In this document: one piece after another, positions 26,453-35,763 of the stretch | Position numbering within the stretch: the stretch's first letter is position 1 | How the letters are laid out: each line of letters opens with the position of its first letter | Assembly (NCBI GenBank): GCA_043101845.1 | Contig: JBICHN010000011.1 | Span: forward strand, 1,736,001-1,800,000 | DNA length: 64,000 nucleotides | From: JBICHN01 sp043101845 | Lineage (GTDB): Bacteria; Planctomycetota; Phycisphaerae; Phycisphaerales; UBA5793 | Reading direction: 5' to 3' | Translations under genes and position numbers: made by a program | The notes under the pieces: model-generated | Told to the model about the DNA's origin: nothing | What the model saw: only the letters and a program-made list of their open reading frames with translations | The model's database searches: none

Positions 26453-27322
26453 TCACGCCGTTGGCGCTGAAGATGACTGTGCCTCCGACCGGCTGATCAC
26501 TTCGGTCCATCCCTTTCGATAGAGATCAGCGCGGACCGGCAGATAGCCCGGATACGCCTTCCTTGCGGACTCGACGACCCGCCGCTCGAGATGGACGATC
26601 GCGACCGGCTCGATCGAATCGAGAAGTGTTTCACCGAGTGGCGAGATCGCGATCGACGGACCGCCGATGAGGACGCCGTCTTCCGGCCCCGGTCGATTCA
26701 CCGAGAGGACATAGCAGGCGCTTGTGAGCGCATTTGCCATGAAGACCGGCCGCCAGCGATGAATTGTGGCCTGCTCGGTCGCGCGCGGAGCAATGATCGC
26801 CTCGGCGCCGAGCGCGCTGAGGAGATGGGATCCCTCCGGCCGATTCACATCCGAGCAGATCTGAACACCAAGTTGCATCGCAAATGCATCGATCACCTGC
26901 GGCGGCTGCTCCCCCGGCTCGTAGTGGTCCGCTTCCCAGAATCCCGGCTCGTCCGGAATGTGCCATTTCCGATGGGTTCCGACGAGATGTCCCCGTTCGT
27001 CGTAGATCAACGCCGTGTTATGTCGTTGGCCGGACTCCGGATCGCAAATGATCGCGCCGCCCACGAGTCCAATGCCCACCGATGCGGCGGCTTCCGCCTG
27101 CATGGCCTGCCTTCGTCCACCGGGCGCTTCCGCGTCGTCGTCGCGGGGTGAACGGCTCGCCGGCGACCACGGATTGCAAGGAATCTCCGGCAGGACGGCC
27201 AGATCGGCCCCCCTCTCCTTCGCTTCGGTCAGGCGATCGCGCAGTCTCCTGGCCGGGTCTCGGTCGAAGAACACATCGTGAATGAGCGCCACGCTCAGGT
27301 CGGCGTTTTCCGGGACTTTCAT
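26453..27322 (-). CDS. Carbon-nitrogen hydrolase (nitrilase superfamily)
   Basis: 289 residues with the Glu-Lys-Cys triad of the nitrilase superfamily: Glu in AVLPEIPCNPW, Lys in HRKWHIPDEPGFWE, Cys in VQICSDVNRPEG. These enzymes hydrolyse nitriles, amides or N-carbamoyl compounds. HRKxHIP followed by DEPGFWE resembles the N-carbamoylputrescine amidase and aliphatic amidase-like groups, but the substrate cannot be fixed. It stands alone, convergent to one neighbour and divergent from gyrA. Confidence 0.88.
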   Translation of the reverse strand: MKVPENADLSVALIHDVFFDRDPARRLRDRLTEAKERGADLAVLPEIPCNPWSPASRSPRDDDAEAPGGRRQAMQAEAAASVGIGLVGGAIICDPESGQRHNTALIYDERGHLVGTHRKWHIPDEPGFWEADHYEPGEQPPQVIDAFAMQLGVQICSDVNRPEGSHLLSALGAEAIIAPRATEQATIHRWRPVFMANALTSACYVLSVNRPGPEDGVLIGGPSIAISPLGETLLDSIEPVAIVHLERRVVESARKAYPGYLPVRADLYRKGWTEVISRSEAQSSSAPTA

Positions 27323-27493
27323 GGTCGCGAACTATAGCCCGAGTGACGGTTCTCAAGACCCCGTCTGTGGGCATATTCCGCGGCGGCGCCGCAGGCTTTC
27401 GAGGCCTCGCCCGCATACGATTCCGCTCGCCGGAAGAGCCCTCATCGCGGCGTTTTCCGGGCCAGAATCGCCCCTTCAGGAGACCGGCGCCCC

Positions 27494-30148
27494 ATGGCGA
27501 ATTCGACGAACGGATCCGAGTCCGCAATGCCGATTGAGGAGCCCCGATCCGAGCGGATCGTCAACCTCCAGATCGAGCGCGAGCTCCAGGATTCTTACCT
27601 CACCTATGCGATGAGCACGATCATGGACCGGGCCCTGCCCGATGTCCGTGATGGACTCAAACCGAGCCAGCGTCGCATTCTCGTCGCGATGAACGACCTC
27701 AATCTCGGGCCGCGCGCGAAGCACCGGAAGTGCGCGAAGATCTGCGGCGATGTGAGCGGCAACTACCACCCGCACGGCGAGGCCGTCATTTATCCGACGC
27801 TCGTCCGTTTCGGCCAGGACTGGGTGATGCGGTGCATGCTCGTCAACAAGCAGGGCAACTTTGGGTCGATCGACGGCGACCCGCCGGCGGCGATGCGGTA
27901 CACCGAAGCGCGGATGACCGAAGCCGCGTCCGACATGCTCGAGGATCTCAAACTCGACACCGTCGACTTCAAGTCGAACTACGACGATACGCGGTCCGAG
28001 CCGGTCGTCCTGCCCAGTAAGTTTCCCAATCTGCTCGTCAACGGCTCGACCGGAATCGCGGTCGGCATGTCATCGTCGATTCCACCGCACAATCTCACCG
28101 AGATGTGCAATGCGATCGAAGCGGTGATTCAGAACCCAGATCTGTCGATCGAGGAGCTTCTCGAGATCGTTCCCGGTCCGGATTTCCCGACGGGTGGCAT
28201 CATCTGCGGTCGCGGCGGCATTCGACGCGCCTACGCGTCGGGCCGCGGGCGAATCACCGTGCGCGGCAAGGTCCATGTCGAGGAACTCGGGCGCGATCGG
28301 GAACAACTCGTCATCGACGAGATCCCCTACCACCTCGCTCAGAACACCCTCATCGAGAAGATCATCGACGCGGTCAAGAACGAGCGGATCAAGGACATCT
28401 CGAATGTCCGCAACGAATCCGGCCGGAAGAGCCGCACGCGCGTCGTCATCGAACTGAAGAAGGGCGCTGACCCGACGGTCGTCGAGAATCAGCTCTACCA
28501 GTACACACCGCTCCAGAGCACCTTCTCGATCATCAATATTGCGCTGGTCAACCGGCAGCCGCGCACGCTGACGCTTCGCCAGATGATCGACTGTTACATC
28601 GACCATCGCGTCGAAGTGACGCGTCGGCGGACGCAATACAAACTGCAGGAAGCCCGGAAAAAGGCGCATGTTCTCGAGGGCTTGATCTACGCGGTGAGCG
28701 ATATCGACGAGGTCATCGCCCTCATTCGAAGCAGCGAAACACGCGAAGAGGCGATCGAGCGCCTCATGGATCGGGGTTTCCGTATCGCACCCGATCATCC
28801 CTATGCCCCGCGCATACCGAAACGCCTGCTCGACACCGCGCAAGCTGCGGATGGCGCCCGCCTGACCCGGGTTCAGGCGGAGGCGATCGGAAAGCTGCAG
28901 CTCATTCAGCTCGTCGGCCTCGAGATCGAGAAGCTCGTGAGTGACTACCGAAGCCTGGTGGAGGAGATCGAAGGATACGAAAAGATCCTCGCTGATCACC
29001 GCCTCGTGCTCGACATCGTTCGCGAAGACATCTGCGAAGTGCGCGACAAGTACGGCGACGAGCGTCGAACGGAGATTGGCGAAGCGGTCAACGACCTCGA
29101 CGAAGAGGACCTCATCACCGAGGAAACGATGGTCGTGACGATCAGTCATGAGGGGTACATCAAACGCGTGCCCCTCGACACCTACCGCGCCCAGGGACGC
29201 GGTGGTCGCGGCATTCGTGGTGGCGATTCGAAGGAAGACGATTTCATCGAGCATCTCTTCGTCGCCTCGACGCATGACGACCTGCTGTGCTTCACGAATA
29301 CCGGCCGCGTATTCCGGATGAAGGTGTACGAGGCGCCGCTCATGAGTCGGACCGCGAAAGGGCGTGCGATTGTCAACCTGCTCGAATTGCGTCCCGGTGA
29401 GAGCGCCCGCGCCTTTCTGAACATTCAGGATTTCGAGAAGAGTGAGAATTTCCTCGCGTTCGCGACCTCGAGCGGCCTCGTGAAGCGAACCGCGCTCAAG
29501 GATTACCGCAATGTGAATCGATCGGGCATCATCGCGATCAACCTTCGCGACGGCGACCGCCTCATCGATGTCGTCGAGACCTCGGGCGGAAACGACCTCA
29601 TGCTCGTCACCGCAACGGGGATGGCGATCCGGTTCGACGAGCAGGATGTCCGGGTCATGGGGCGCAATGCGTCCGGAGTCAAGGGCATCACGCTTGCTGC
29701 GGACGACGAAGTCGTGCAACTCGTCCGGGCAGAGGACGATCGCGACCTTCTTACCGTGACCGAGAACGGCTACGGCAAGCGAACTGCGATGACCGAATAC
29801 CTCGTCCACTCTGAAGACGGCTCGACGCGGACCCAGTCGCGCGGTGGAAAGGGCCGGATTGATATCCGCACCACCGATCGAAACGGCCGGGTCGTCGCGG
29901 TCCGCTCGGTCAGCGACGAGAATGACATCATGGTCATCTCGGAGCAGGGCATGATCGTGCGCACCCCCGCCGGCGAAATCAGTCGTATCGGTCGCAATAC
30001 ACAGGGCGTCCGAATCGTGAATCTCAAGACCGGAGATCATGTGATCTCCGTCGCCCGTGTGGTCGAAGACGATGCGGACGAGCCGGACGAGGTCGCATCG
30101 GTCCAAGCGGAAGCGCCCGCGGGCGCTGACGACGAGTCCGGCGACTGA
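27494..30148 (+). CDS. gyrA: DNA gyrase subunit A
   Basis: 884 residues. The N-terminal domain has SYLTYAMSTIMDRALPDVRDGLKP-type sequence and the active-site tyrosine in AAMRYTEARM, which forms the covalent bond to DNA. The C-terminal domain holds a GyrA box-like element (AQGRGGRGIRGG), which marks gyrase rather than topoisomerase IV ParC and is needed for wrapping and negative supercoiling. An acidic C-terminal tail (DDADEPDEV...GADDESGD) ends the protein. gyrB is not adjacent. Confidence 0.95.
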   Translation: MANSTNGSESAMPIEEPRSERIVNLQIERELQDSYLTYAMSTIMDRALPDVRDGLKPSQRRILVAMNDLNLGPRAKHRKCAKICGDVSGNYHPHGEAVIYPTLVRFGQDWVMRCMLVNKQGNFGSIDGDPPAAMRYTEARMTEAASDMLEDLKLDTVDFKSNYDDTRSEPVVLPSKFPNLLVNGSTGIAVGMSSSIPPHNLTEMCNAIEAVIQNPDLSIEELLEIVPGPDFPTGGIICGRGGIRRAYASGRGRITVRGKVHVEELGRDREQLVIDEIPYHLAQNTLIEKIIDAVKNERIKDISNVRNESGRKSRTRVVIELKKGADPTVVENQLYQYTPLQSTFSIINIALVNRQPRTLTLRQMIDCYIDHRVEVTRRRTQYKLQEARKKAHVLEGLIYAVSDIDEVIALIRSSETREEAIERLMDRGFRIAPDHPYAPRIPKRLLDTAQAADGARLTRVQAEAIGKLQLIQLVGLEIEKLVSDYRSLVEEIEGYEKILADHRLVLDIVREDICEVRDKYGDERRTEIGEAVNDLDEEDLITEETMVVTISHEGYIKRVPLDTYRAQGRGGRGIRGGDSKEDDFIEHLFVASTHDDLLCFTNTGRVFRMKVYEAPLMSRTAKGRAIVNLLELRPGESARAFLNIQDFEKSENFLAFATSSGLVKRTALKDYRNVNRSGIIAINLRDGDRLIDVVETSGGNDLMLVTATGMAIRFDEQDVRVMGRNASGVKGITLAADDEVVQLVRAEDDRDLLTVTENGYGKRTAMTEYLVHSEDGSTRTQSRGGKGRIDIRTTDRNGRVVAVRSVSDENDIMVISEQGMIVRTPAGEISRIGRNTQGVRIVNLKTGDHVISVARVVEDDADEPDEVASVQAEAPAGADDESGD

Positions 30149-30231
30149 AGTGGCCTGATCATTGCCGGGGACCGCTTTCGCGAGCGATGGACTTCTGGTA
30201 ATCTGGGCCGGGGGCGCCAGGAGTAATCGTG

Positions 30232-30573
30232 ATGGCGGTATCGGAATGGTCAGAACGAATCATCGTCGCCGATCTGCAGGATGAGCCGCAGCTCAGCGAC
30301 GATCTGAATGGGATTACGGAGCGGGTTACTGCGGGAACGGAGCCGCCCGATGTCGTCCTCGACTTCGGGGCCGTGTCGTATGTAAACAGTTCGAATCTCG
30401 CCCAGTTGATCCGTCTGCGTCGAGAACTGAAGGATCGCGGGCGCCTGATGCGCATGTGCTCGGTCAATGAGCGAGTCTGGTCGGTGCTCCTCACTTCGAA
30501 TCTCGATCGACTCTTCAATTTTGAGGTCGACAAGGCGTCGGCGCTCGCCTCCCTGCAACTCGCCCACGACTGA
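30232..30573 (+). CDS. STAS-domain protein (anti-sigma factor antagonist type)
   Basis: 113 residues of the STAS fold. VVLDFGAVSYVNSSNLAQLIRLRRELKDRG aligns with the core of SpoIIAA-like antagonists; where the phosphorylated serine usually sits, the sequence is VNSSN, so serine is present. The ATG at 30232 has AGGAG eight bases upstream. Partners would be an anti-sigma kinase, not seen nearby. It lies between gyrA and an ABC ATPase gene. Confidence 0.8.
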   Translation: MAVSEWSERIIVADLQDEPQLSDDLNGITERVTAGTEPPDVVLDFGAVSYVNSSNLAQLIRLRRELKDRGRLMRMCSVNERVWSVLLTSNLDRLFNFEVDKASALASLQLAHD

Positions 30574-30588
30574 GCCATACCCTCTGGC

Positions 30589-31371
30589 ATGTCGCCAAAC
30601 AGCGTAATGAAGCCCACCTCGGATCCGCACACCGATCGAAACGGCGCTGCCGGCGCGATCGCAGCGCGGTTGCGCGGCGTCAAGAAGATCTATTACAAGC
30701 CGGATGGAAGTGTGCTCGTCGAAGCCTTGCGCGGAATTGATCTCGATATTCCGAGCGGCGAGTATCTGGCCATCATGGGCGCCTCGGGGTCGGGGAAGTC
30801 GACGCTCATGAATGTGCTTGGCTGTCTCGACCGCCCGACGGCGGGGCAGTACCTTCTCGGCGGAATCGATGTTGCGAGCATGGACGATGTCGAGCTCTCG
30901 GCGATTCGCGGCCAACGGATCGGATTCGTCTTCCAGGCCTTCAACCTCATCCCCGCCCTCACGATCGAAGAGAATGTTGAAGTGCCCCTCTTTTACCAGG
31001 GCATTTCCCGGCAGGCGCGGCGCGACCGTGCCCGGGACAAGCTCTCCCTGGTCGGACTCGCTGATCGACTCGAACATCGACCGAGCCAGCTCTCCGGCGG
31101 CCAGCAGCAGCGGACCGCGATCGCCCGGGCTCTCGTCAACGAGCCGACGATCGTCATGGCGGACGAACCGACGGGTAACCTCGATTCAGTGACCGGCGAA
31201 GCGATCCTCGACATCTTCGATGAACTCCATCGCCGCGGTATGACGATTATCATGGTGACACACGACGACCATGTCGCCGATCGGTGCGAGCGAATTGTCC
31301 GCCTGCACGACGGTGGCATCGAATCGGACGAGACACTCCGGCGGACCGGTGTGCTGGCGTCCGTCGATTGA
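30589..31371 (+). CDS. ABC transporter ATP-binding protein, MacB/LolD type
   Basis: 260 residues. Walker A is GASGSGKST, the signature LSGGQQQRTAIARAL, Walker B IVMADEPTGNLDS and the switch histidine in MVTHDD. The combination FQAFNLIPALTIEENVEVPL and DEPTGNLDS is typical of the MacB/LolD/FtsE branch. No permease gene is beside it, so the substrate is unknown; a LolA-like lipoprotein lies 1.6 kb downstream. An ATG at 30607 is an alternative start. Confidence 0.9.
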   Translation: MSPNSVMKPTSDPHTDRNGAAGAIAARLRGVKKIYYKPDGSVLVEALRGIDLDIPSGEYLAIMGASGSGKSTLMNVLGCLDRPTAGQYLLGGIDVASMDDVELSAIRGQRIGFVFQAFNLIPALTIEENVEVPLFYQGISRQARRDRARDKLSLVGLADRLEHRPSQLSGGQQQRTAIARALVNEPTIVMADEPTGNLDSVTGEAILDIFDELHRRGMTIIMVTHDDHVADRCERIVRLHDGGIESDETLRRTGVLASVD

Positions 31372-31398
31372 GACTTCCACTTCAGCGGAGCCGCAGGG

Positions 31399-31905
31399 AT
31401 GCGCGTGCTCGGAATCGATCCCGGTTCACGAATCACCGGCTATGGCTGCGTCGAGTCGCCGGCGTCCGGTGGCGACCCGAAGCTGGTTGAGGCTGGGGTG
31501 ATTCGTTTGAACGGGCGCGATTCATTTCACGCGCGGCTTGCGGAGTTGTATGAAGACCTCGGCGCCATTCTCGACCATCTGACGCCGGACCGGGTGGTGG
31601 TCGAGAAGCTGTATTCGCATTATGCCCATCCGACGACGGCGATCCGGATGGGGCACGCGCGCGGCGTCATTCTTCTCGCCGCTCAGGTCCGATCGGTCGG
31701 ACTGGCTGAGCTTGGCGCCACCGAGATCAAGAAGTCGATCACCGGCAACGGCCACGCGAGCAAGCGACAGATGCAGGAGTCGGTCCGGGCTCAGCTCGGA
31801 CTCGATGAGACACCGAAACCCGCCGATGTCGCCGACGCAATCGCGATCGCCCTGTGCGCGAGCCGGCGTCTCGGACTCGAACAATGCGATCTCGCCCGCC
31901 GCTGA
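31399..31905 (+). CDS. ruvC: Holliday junction endonuclease RuvC
   Basis: 168 residues, normal for RuvC. LGIDPGSRITGYG carries the first catalytic aspartate, VVEKLY the glutamate, and ADVADAIAIALCAS the C-terminal acidic residues. RuvC resolves Holliday junctions together with RuvAB. ruvA and ruvB are not present here; instead ruvX follows 23 bases later, so two junction-resolvase-fold genes are paired. Confidence 0.93.
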   Translation: MRVLGIDPGSRITGYGCVESPASGGDPKLVEAGVIRLNGRDSFHARLAELYEDLGAILDHLTPDRVVVEKLYSHYAHPTTAIRMGHARGVILLAAQVRSVGLAELGATEIKKSITGNGHASKRQMQESVRAQLGLDETPKPADVADAIAIALCASRRLGLEQCDLARR

Positions 31906-31928
31906 CGGCGATCTGCGGACTCGACGCC

Positions 31929-32348
31929 ATGCGACTCATCGCCTTCGACATCGGGGACAAGCGGACGGGCTTCGCCACGGGCTCGCTCGAACTCGGCCTC
32001 GTCACACCGGTCGGTGTGCTCGAGGTCCCCTGCGGAGCGGCGCTGGTCGCCCGAATGGTCGACGCGATCGAAGAGCACGGCGCCGAACGCGTCATCCTCG
32101 GCCTTCCGCTCAACATGGACGGGACCGAGGGGCCTCGGGCGAAGCTTCTCCGGACCTTCGCCACCGATCTTGCGAAACGAATCTCCTGCGAGATTGAATG
32201 GCAGGATGAGCGATTGTCGAGCTACGCGGCCGACCAGCGGATGTCGCGCACCGGGCTGACGCACCAGCAGAAGAAGGCGCGACGCGACGCCCTCGCCGCC
32301 GCGTCCATCCTTCAGGATTACATCGACCGCGTCTCGGGAGATGGCTGA
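31929..32348 (+). CDS. ruvX: RuvX/YqgF-type RNase H-fold nuclease
   Basis: 139 residues, usual for YqgF. RLIAFDIGDKRTGFATG gives the first acidic residue, VILGLPLNMDGTEGPRA the family loop, and WQDERLSSYAADQ the second conserved site; DALAAASILQDYI ends the domain. YqgF family members process 16S rRNA 5' ends and resemble RuvC in fold. The ATG at 31929 is chosen because it begins exactly at the domain; the frame extends upstream into ruvC. Confidence 0.9.
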   Translation: MRLIAFDIGDKRTGFATGSLELGLVTPVGVLEVPCGAALVARMVDAIEEHGAERVILGLPLNMDGTEGPRAKLLRTFATDLAKRISCEIEWQDERLSSYAADQRMSRTGLTHQQKKARRDALAAASILQDYIDRVSGDG

Positions 32349-32943
32349 GGCGACGGAACGATCGCCCCGTCTCCCCTACCCTTTGCGCGACATGAAAGCG
32401 CTCTTCAGAAACCTCGCCACGGCGCTGGTCACTCTGCTTCTCATTGTGACCGTCTGGGGTCACTTCGTGCCTCGAGACGAGGCGGACGCACTGACGGCCT
32501 TCGATGTGCTTGCCGTGATCGTGACCGTGTTCGGAATCCTCGTGCATTCGATCGTCTACACCTACTTCATCGCGTCGGGAAAGTTCGCGCAAACGGCCAT
32601 TGAAGAGCACGGCTATCCCGATCCTGAAGCCGAGCGGCGAATCAAACGGAACAAGATTCAGGCGTTTCGGTATGCGTTCATCGGCATGATCGGCCTCATG
32701 CTCGCCGTGAGCCTGTACTTTGCCGCGAGTCCGGTTCGGGGCGACGACGCGATCCGGCCGCTCTGGGCCGCATTCGGCGCCTACGCGGCGATTCTGATCA
32801 ATCTGTGGGCGATCGGAAAAGAGTGGAAATTCATCGTCGCGAACAGCGTCATAACAAGTGAGATCACGGAATCGGTCGCCACCGCACGGGAGCAACGACT
32901 GGGCGCCACGAATTCGGGGCACGCCGGGAGCAATCACGAATGA
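32341..32943 (+). CDS. Membrane protein of unknown function
   Basis: 200 residues with four hydrophobic segments (about 25-42, 55-78, 110-130, 145-160). A short cytoplasmic loop with EEHGYPDPEAERRIKRNK lies in the middle. No family recognised. It overlaps ruvX by eight bases and the next lipoprotein gene by four, so it is in the same transcript. An ATG at 32392 (MKALFRNL) is an alternative start closer to the first membrane segment. Confidence 0.7.
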   Translation: MAEATERSPRLPYPLRDMKALFRNLATALVTLLLIVTVWGHFVPRDEADALTAFDVLAVIVTVFGILVHSIVYTYFIASGKFAQTAIEEHGYPDPEAERRIKRNKIQAFRYAFIGMIGLMLAVSLYFAASPVRGDDAIRPLWAAFGAYAAILINLWAIGKEWKFIVANSVITSEITESVATAREQRLGATNSGHAGSNHE

Positions 32944-33755
32944 CCGCGATGCTACTCAATCTTCTTTGCGCCGGGATCCTGATCGCCTGCCAGGTCGCGC
33001 CGAACGAATCGGCGAATCCGGCCGAGCCGACTCCGGCTGCGACGACTTCGATCGACTCCGCCGAAGCGCTCCTCGAAGCGCTGGAGCGGTCGGAGTCCGA
33101 TCTTCGGGATCTGCGCGGCCTCGTTCGCTACACGACCGAGCAGGGTCTGCTCGGAAATGTACAGGTTCGGACCGGTGATCTGTTCTATAGGGTCGATCCG
33201 GCGGGCGAGACTCGCCAGTTCGCCATCCACTTCAAGGAGCTCCGAGTCGACGAGAAGATCGAGTCGTCGTCGAAGGACTATGTCTTTGATGGTCGATGGC
33301 TCGTCGAAAGGTTGAACGACGAAAAGCAGTTCTTCAAGCGCGAGGTCGTCGCGCCTGGTGATTCGTTCGATGCGCTCTCGCTCGACGGCCCATTCCCGCT
33401 TCCGATCGGTCAACGGAAGGACGAGATTCTCAAGCGATTCGACGCGCGGCTGCTTCCTCCTGAATCGAGCGGCCGGCTCGCGGGACATCATCACCTTGAA
33501 CTCACCCCTCGAGATGTCACGAATGAGCTCGAGGACCTCGAGCAGGTTGATCTCTGGTACGACTCGACCACACTGCTTCCCTTGCGGGCGGTCGTAGTGG
33601 AGAAGAGCGGTGACATCAGCACCGTGGATCTTGCCGACCTTCGGCGGGACACCGGTGTCGACCAATCGATGTTCGCGACTGAATCTCCGGATGTCGGCTC
33701 GGGATGGCGCATCGAGGTCACGCGCCTGAAACGGGACGGCGAACGGACGCCCTGA
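32940..33755 (+). CDS. LolA-fold or DUF1571-like lipoprotein
   Basis: 271 residues. The N-terminal LLNLLCAGILIAC is a lipobox ending at cysteine 17. The mature protein has a half-barrel-like pattern seen in LolA/LolB and outer-membrane lipoprotein carrier relatives: VRYTTEQGLLGNVQVRTGDLFYRVDPAGETRQFAIHF, later DLWYDSTTLLPLRAVVVEKSGDIST. Its likely role is lipid or lipoprotein handling in the envelope; this is inference from fold pattern. Overlaps the upstream gene by four bases. Confidence 0.65.
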   Translation: MTAMLLNLLCAGILIACQVAPNESANPAEPTPAATTSIDSAEALLEALERSESDLRDLRGLVRYTTEQGLLGNVQVRTGDLFYRVDPAGETRQFAIHFKELRVDEKIESSSKDYVFDGRWLVERLNDEKQFFKREVVAPGDSFDALSLDGPFPLPIGQRKDEILKRFDARLLPPESSGRLAGHHHLELTPRDVTNELEDLEQVDLWYDSTTLLPLRAVVVEKSGDISTVDLADLRRDTGVDQSMFATESPDVGSGWRIEVTRLKRDGERTP

Positions 33756-33903
33756 CATTCGCACACGGTCCGCTCAGCCCCGTCGCTTTTCGGGTACCAC
33801 TTCTATTACACGCCTGATACACTGCCGGAACGGTTCGTCCGGGAGCAGTGCATTCGACGGCCGATGAGCAGACCACAATCGACTCTCTGAGGGCAGAAAA
33901 CTG

Positions 33904-35343
33904 ATGCGGGCACTTTCTCTTCGCGCCGATCGGCGCTCGACGATCATGGCGATCATGCTTTCGACCGGCCTCGCGACCGTGGCGGTCGGCCAATCGACCG
34001 ATCCGGCGGTCTTCGTCCGAACCTATCCGAACGCGGCGCAGGGGTATGTCTCGTCGCTCACCATCGCTCCGGACGGGGCGCCGGCGCTCGTCGCCGCGTA
34101 CCCCACGGCTGACACCGGCGCGCAGGCGATCGCTCTCTCACCCGACGGGCACTTCGTCGCCGTCGCTCACGGCACCGCGAACACGATCGAAGAAGCGATC
34201 GATATCTTTGGTGTGAATCCCGACGCGTCGCTCGTGCATCTCTACAGCGGATTCGTTCCAAATTCGCCGCTGAGCATGGAATGGCTCAACCGCAACACGC
34301 TTGCGGTGACGAAGACGAGTCTCTCCGGCGCGAATTCGGTTGGCGTCTACCGGTGGGACGCGATCGCTCAGACGCTGACCGAAATCGACCGCGAAGACTC
34401 GGGATCGTTCAACAGTGAGATCCTTCGCCATCCACACGGCCGTTTCCTGGTCGCAAACGACACGACGCAGAATGTCATTCGAGTGTTCGAGATTCTCGAG
34501 AACGGCGAACTCGATTCCGTCTGGACACAGCCCACGGGTGGGCTCTATCAGTTCGGATTCGGCTTCAACGAACTGGGAACCGCGCTCTACGCGGGTTGCG
34601 GGATCAGTTCCGGAAGCAGCAAGGCGATCGGGTATGCGTTCGACCTCACGACGGGTCAACTCGATCCGTTACCCGGATCGCCTTACACCTCGCCCGGCTC
34701 GGCGCCGAATGAGGTCGATGTCGAGGAGACCGGGTCATGGGCGTTCATGAGCCATGGCAGCGATGCGACCCTCCGGTCGTTCAGTGTGCAGCCGGACGGC
34801 TCGCTCGTCTCGGCAAACTTCGCGTTCGATGTGGGCATGCAGGGCTCGCTCGGCGAGGCCGATACACTCGGCTCGCGCCTCTATGTCACGGACAACACGA
34901 CGGCGGCTGACGGGAAGAGCGGCATCTACGCCTTCGAGATCGATCCGACGAACGGTCGCTTCTCAATGATCGGGACCGATCTGGTCAGCACGGGTTCGAG
35001 CACGCCCGACGGGTTCGACCTGTGGAACCCTGCGGAAGGAATCTACCTCGAAACAACGACACTTCAGCGCGGCGAAGACGCGACGATTCGACTGACGAAC
35101 TGCACACCGGACGAGCTGGTCGGACTCGCGTACAGCGTGTCCGGTCCGGCGCGAGTGTTCGTGCCTCGCATTGGCGCGACGATCGGCCTCGACGACGCGG
35201 TGCTGTTCGATACAACCCGAGCGAACGAAAATGGCGTCGCCACCTGGTCGGTGACGGTCCCGTCGAACGCGCCGAATCATGTCTGGCTGCAGGCGGCGCA
35301 GATCGGTCGCGTCAGCAATGTATTGCAGCGGCGCGTGAACTGA
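33904..35343 (+). CDS. Exported beta-propeller protein with shared C-terminal domain
   Basis: 479 residues with a signal peptide (to about VAVGQ, residue 30). Repeated blade-like units such as AIALSPDGHFVAVAHGTANT, ILRHPHGRFLVANDTTQNVIRVFEIL and EADTLGSRLYVTDNT indicate a lactonase/YncE-type propeller. From about residue 379 the C-terminal module follows (GLAYSVSGPAR...ENGVATWSVTVPS...WLQAAQIGRVSNVL), the fifth copy in the window. The propeller lacks metal or active-site motifs that I can identify, so binding rather than catalysis is likely. Confidence 0.78.
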   Translation: MRALSLRADRRSTIMAIMLSTGLATVAVGQSTDPAVFVRTYPNAAQGYVSSLTIAPDGAPALVAAYPTADTGAQAIALSPDGHFVAVAHGTANTIEEAIDIFGVNPDASLVHLYSGFVPNSPLSMEWLNRNTLAVTKTSLSGANSVGVYRWDAIAQTLTEIDREDSGSFNSEILRHPHGRFLVANDTTQNVIRVFEILENGELDSVWTQPTGGLYQFGFGFNELGTALYAGCGISSGSSKAIGYAFDLTTGQLDPLPGSPYTSPGSAPNEVDVEETGSWAFMSHGSDATLRSFSVQPDGSLVSANFAFDVGMQGSLGEADTLGSRLYVTDNTTAADGKSGIYAFEIDPTNGRFSMIGTDLVSTGSSTPDGFDLWNPAEGIYLETTTLQRGEDATIRLTNCTPDELVGLAYSVSGPARVFVPRIGATIGLDDAVLFDTTRANENGVATWSVTVPSNAPNHVWLQAAQIGRVSNVLQRRVN

Positions 35344-35353
35344 ATCGGTCGAA

Positions 35354-35728
35354 TCACGCCTCGGTCCGGGTTCGTCGCCCGTAGTTCAGCTCAAGGTAAC
35401 GCGCTGTGTAGTCGACGATGCTCTTCGCCTCGGGAATATCAGGATTCGAAGTGGCGCCCATCGGCTCGAATCGCATGTCACGGAAGCGTCGCACGGCTTC
35501 CTCGAGCGTGAGTCCGTACTGAAGAGCAAGGCTGAAGGCGCGGCAGAACGCCTGAATAAGACCGGACAGCGTCGACCCCTCTTTGCTCATCTTGATGAAG
35601 ATCTCGCCCGGCATCCCGTCATCGTGCAGACCGATCGTGAGATAGCCTTCGTGGCCATTGATCGAGAATTTGTGGGTCACGGACTTCCGGGTCTCGGGGA
35701 GATTGCGACGGGTCGTCGTCTGTGTCAT
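35354..35728 (-). CDS. Stand-alone TSCPD-like C-terminal domain of class II ribonucleotide reductase
   Basis: 124 residues. The sequence RKSVTHKFSINGHEGYLTIGL, GMPGEIFIKMSKEGSTLSGL, ALQYGLTLEEAV and FEPMGATSNPDIPEAKSIVDY closely follows the C-terminal region of B12-dependent ribonucleotide reductases (NrdJ). Here it is a separate gene with its own ATG at 35728 and an AAGGAA ribosome site. The catalytic NrdJ part is not in the window, and the zinc-type CPxC motif often found after it is missing. It may act with a separately encoded reductase or regulate it. Confidence 0.8.
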   Translation of the reverse strand: MTQTTTRRNLPETRKSVTHKFSINGHEGYLTIGLHDDGMPGEIFIKMSKEGSTLSGLIQAFCRAFSLALQYGLTLEEAVRRFRDMRFEPMGATSNPDIPEAKSIVDYTARYLELNYGRRTRTEA

Positions 35729-35763
35729 GGTCGGTTTCCTTCGGTCGACTGACCGCGCGGTCA

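Noticed and set aside
28070..30106. 678-codon open frame antisense to gyrA
   Set aside because: It lies entirely within gyrA and shows no domain or start site; a GC-driven shadow frame.
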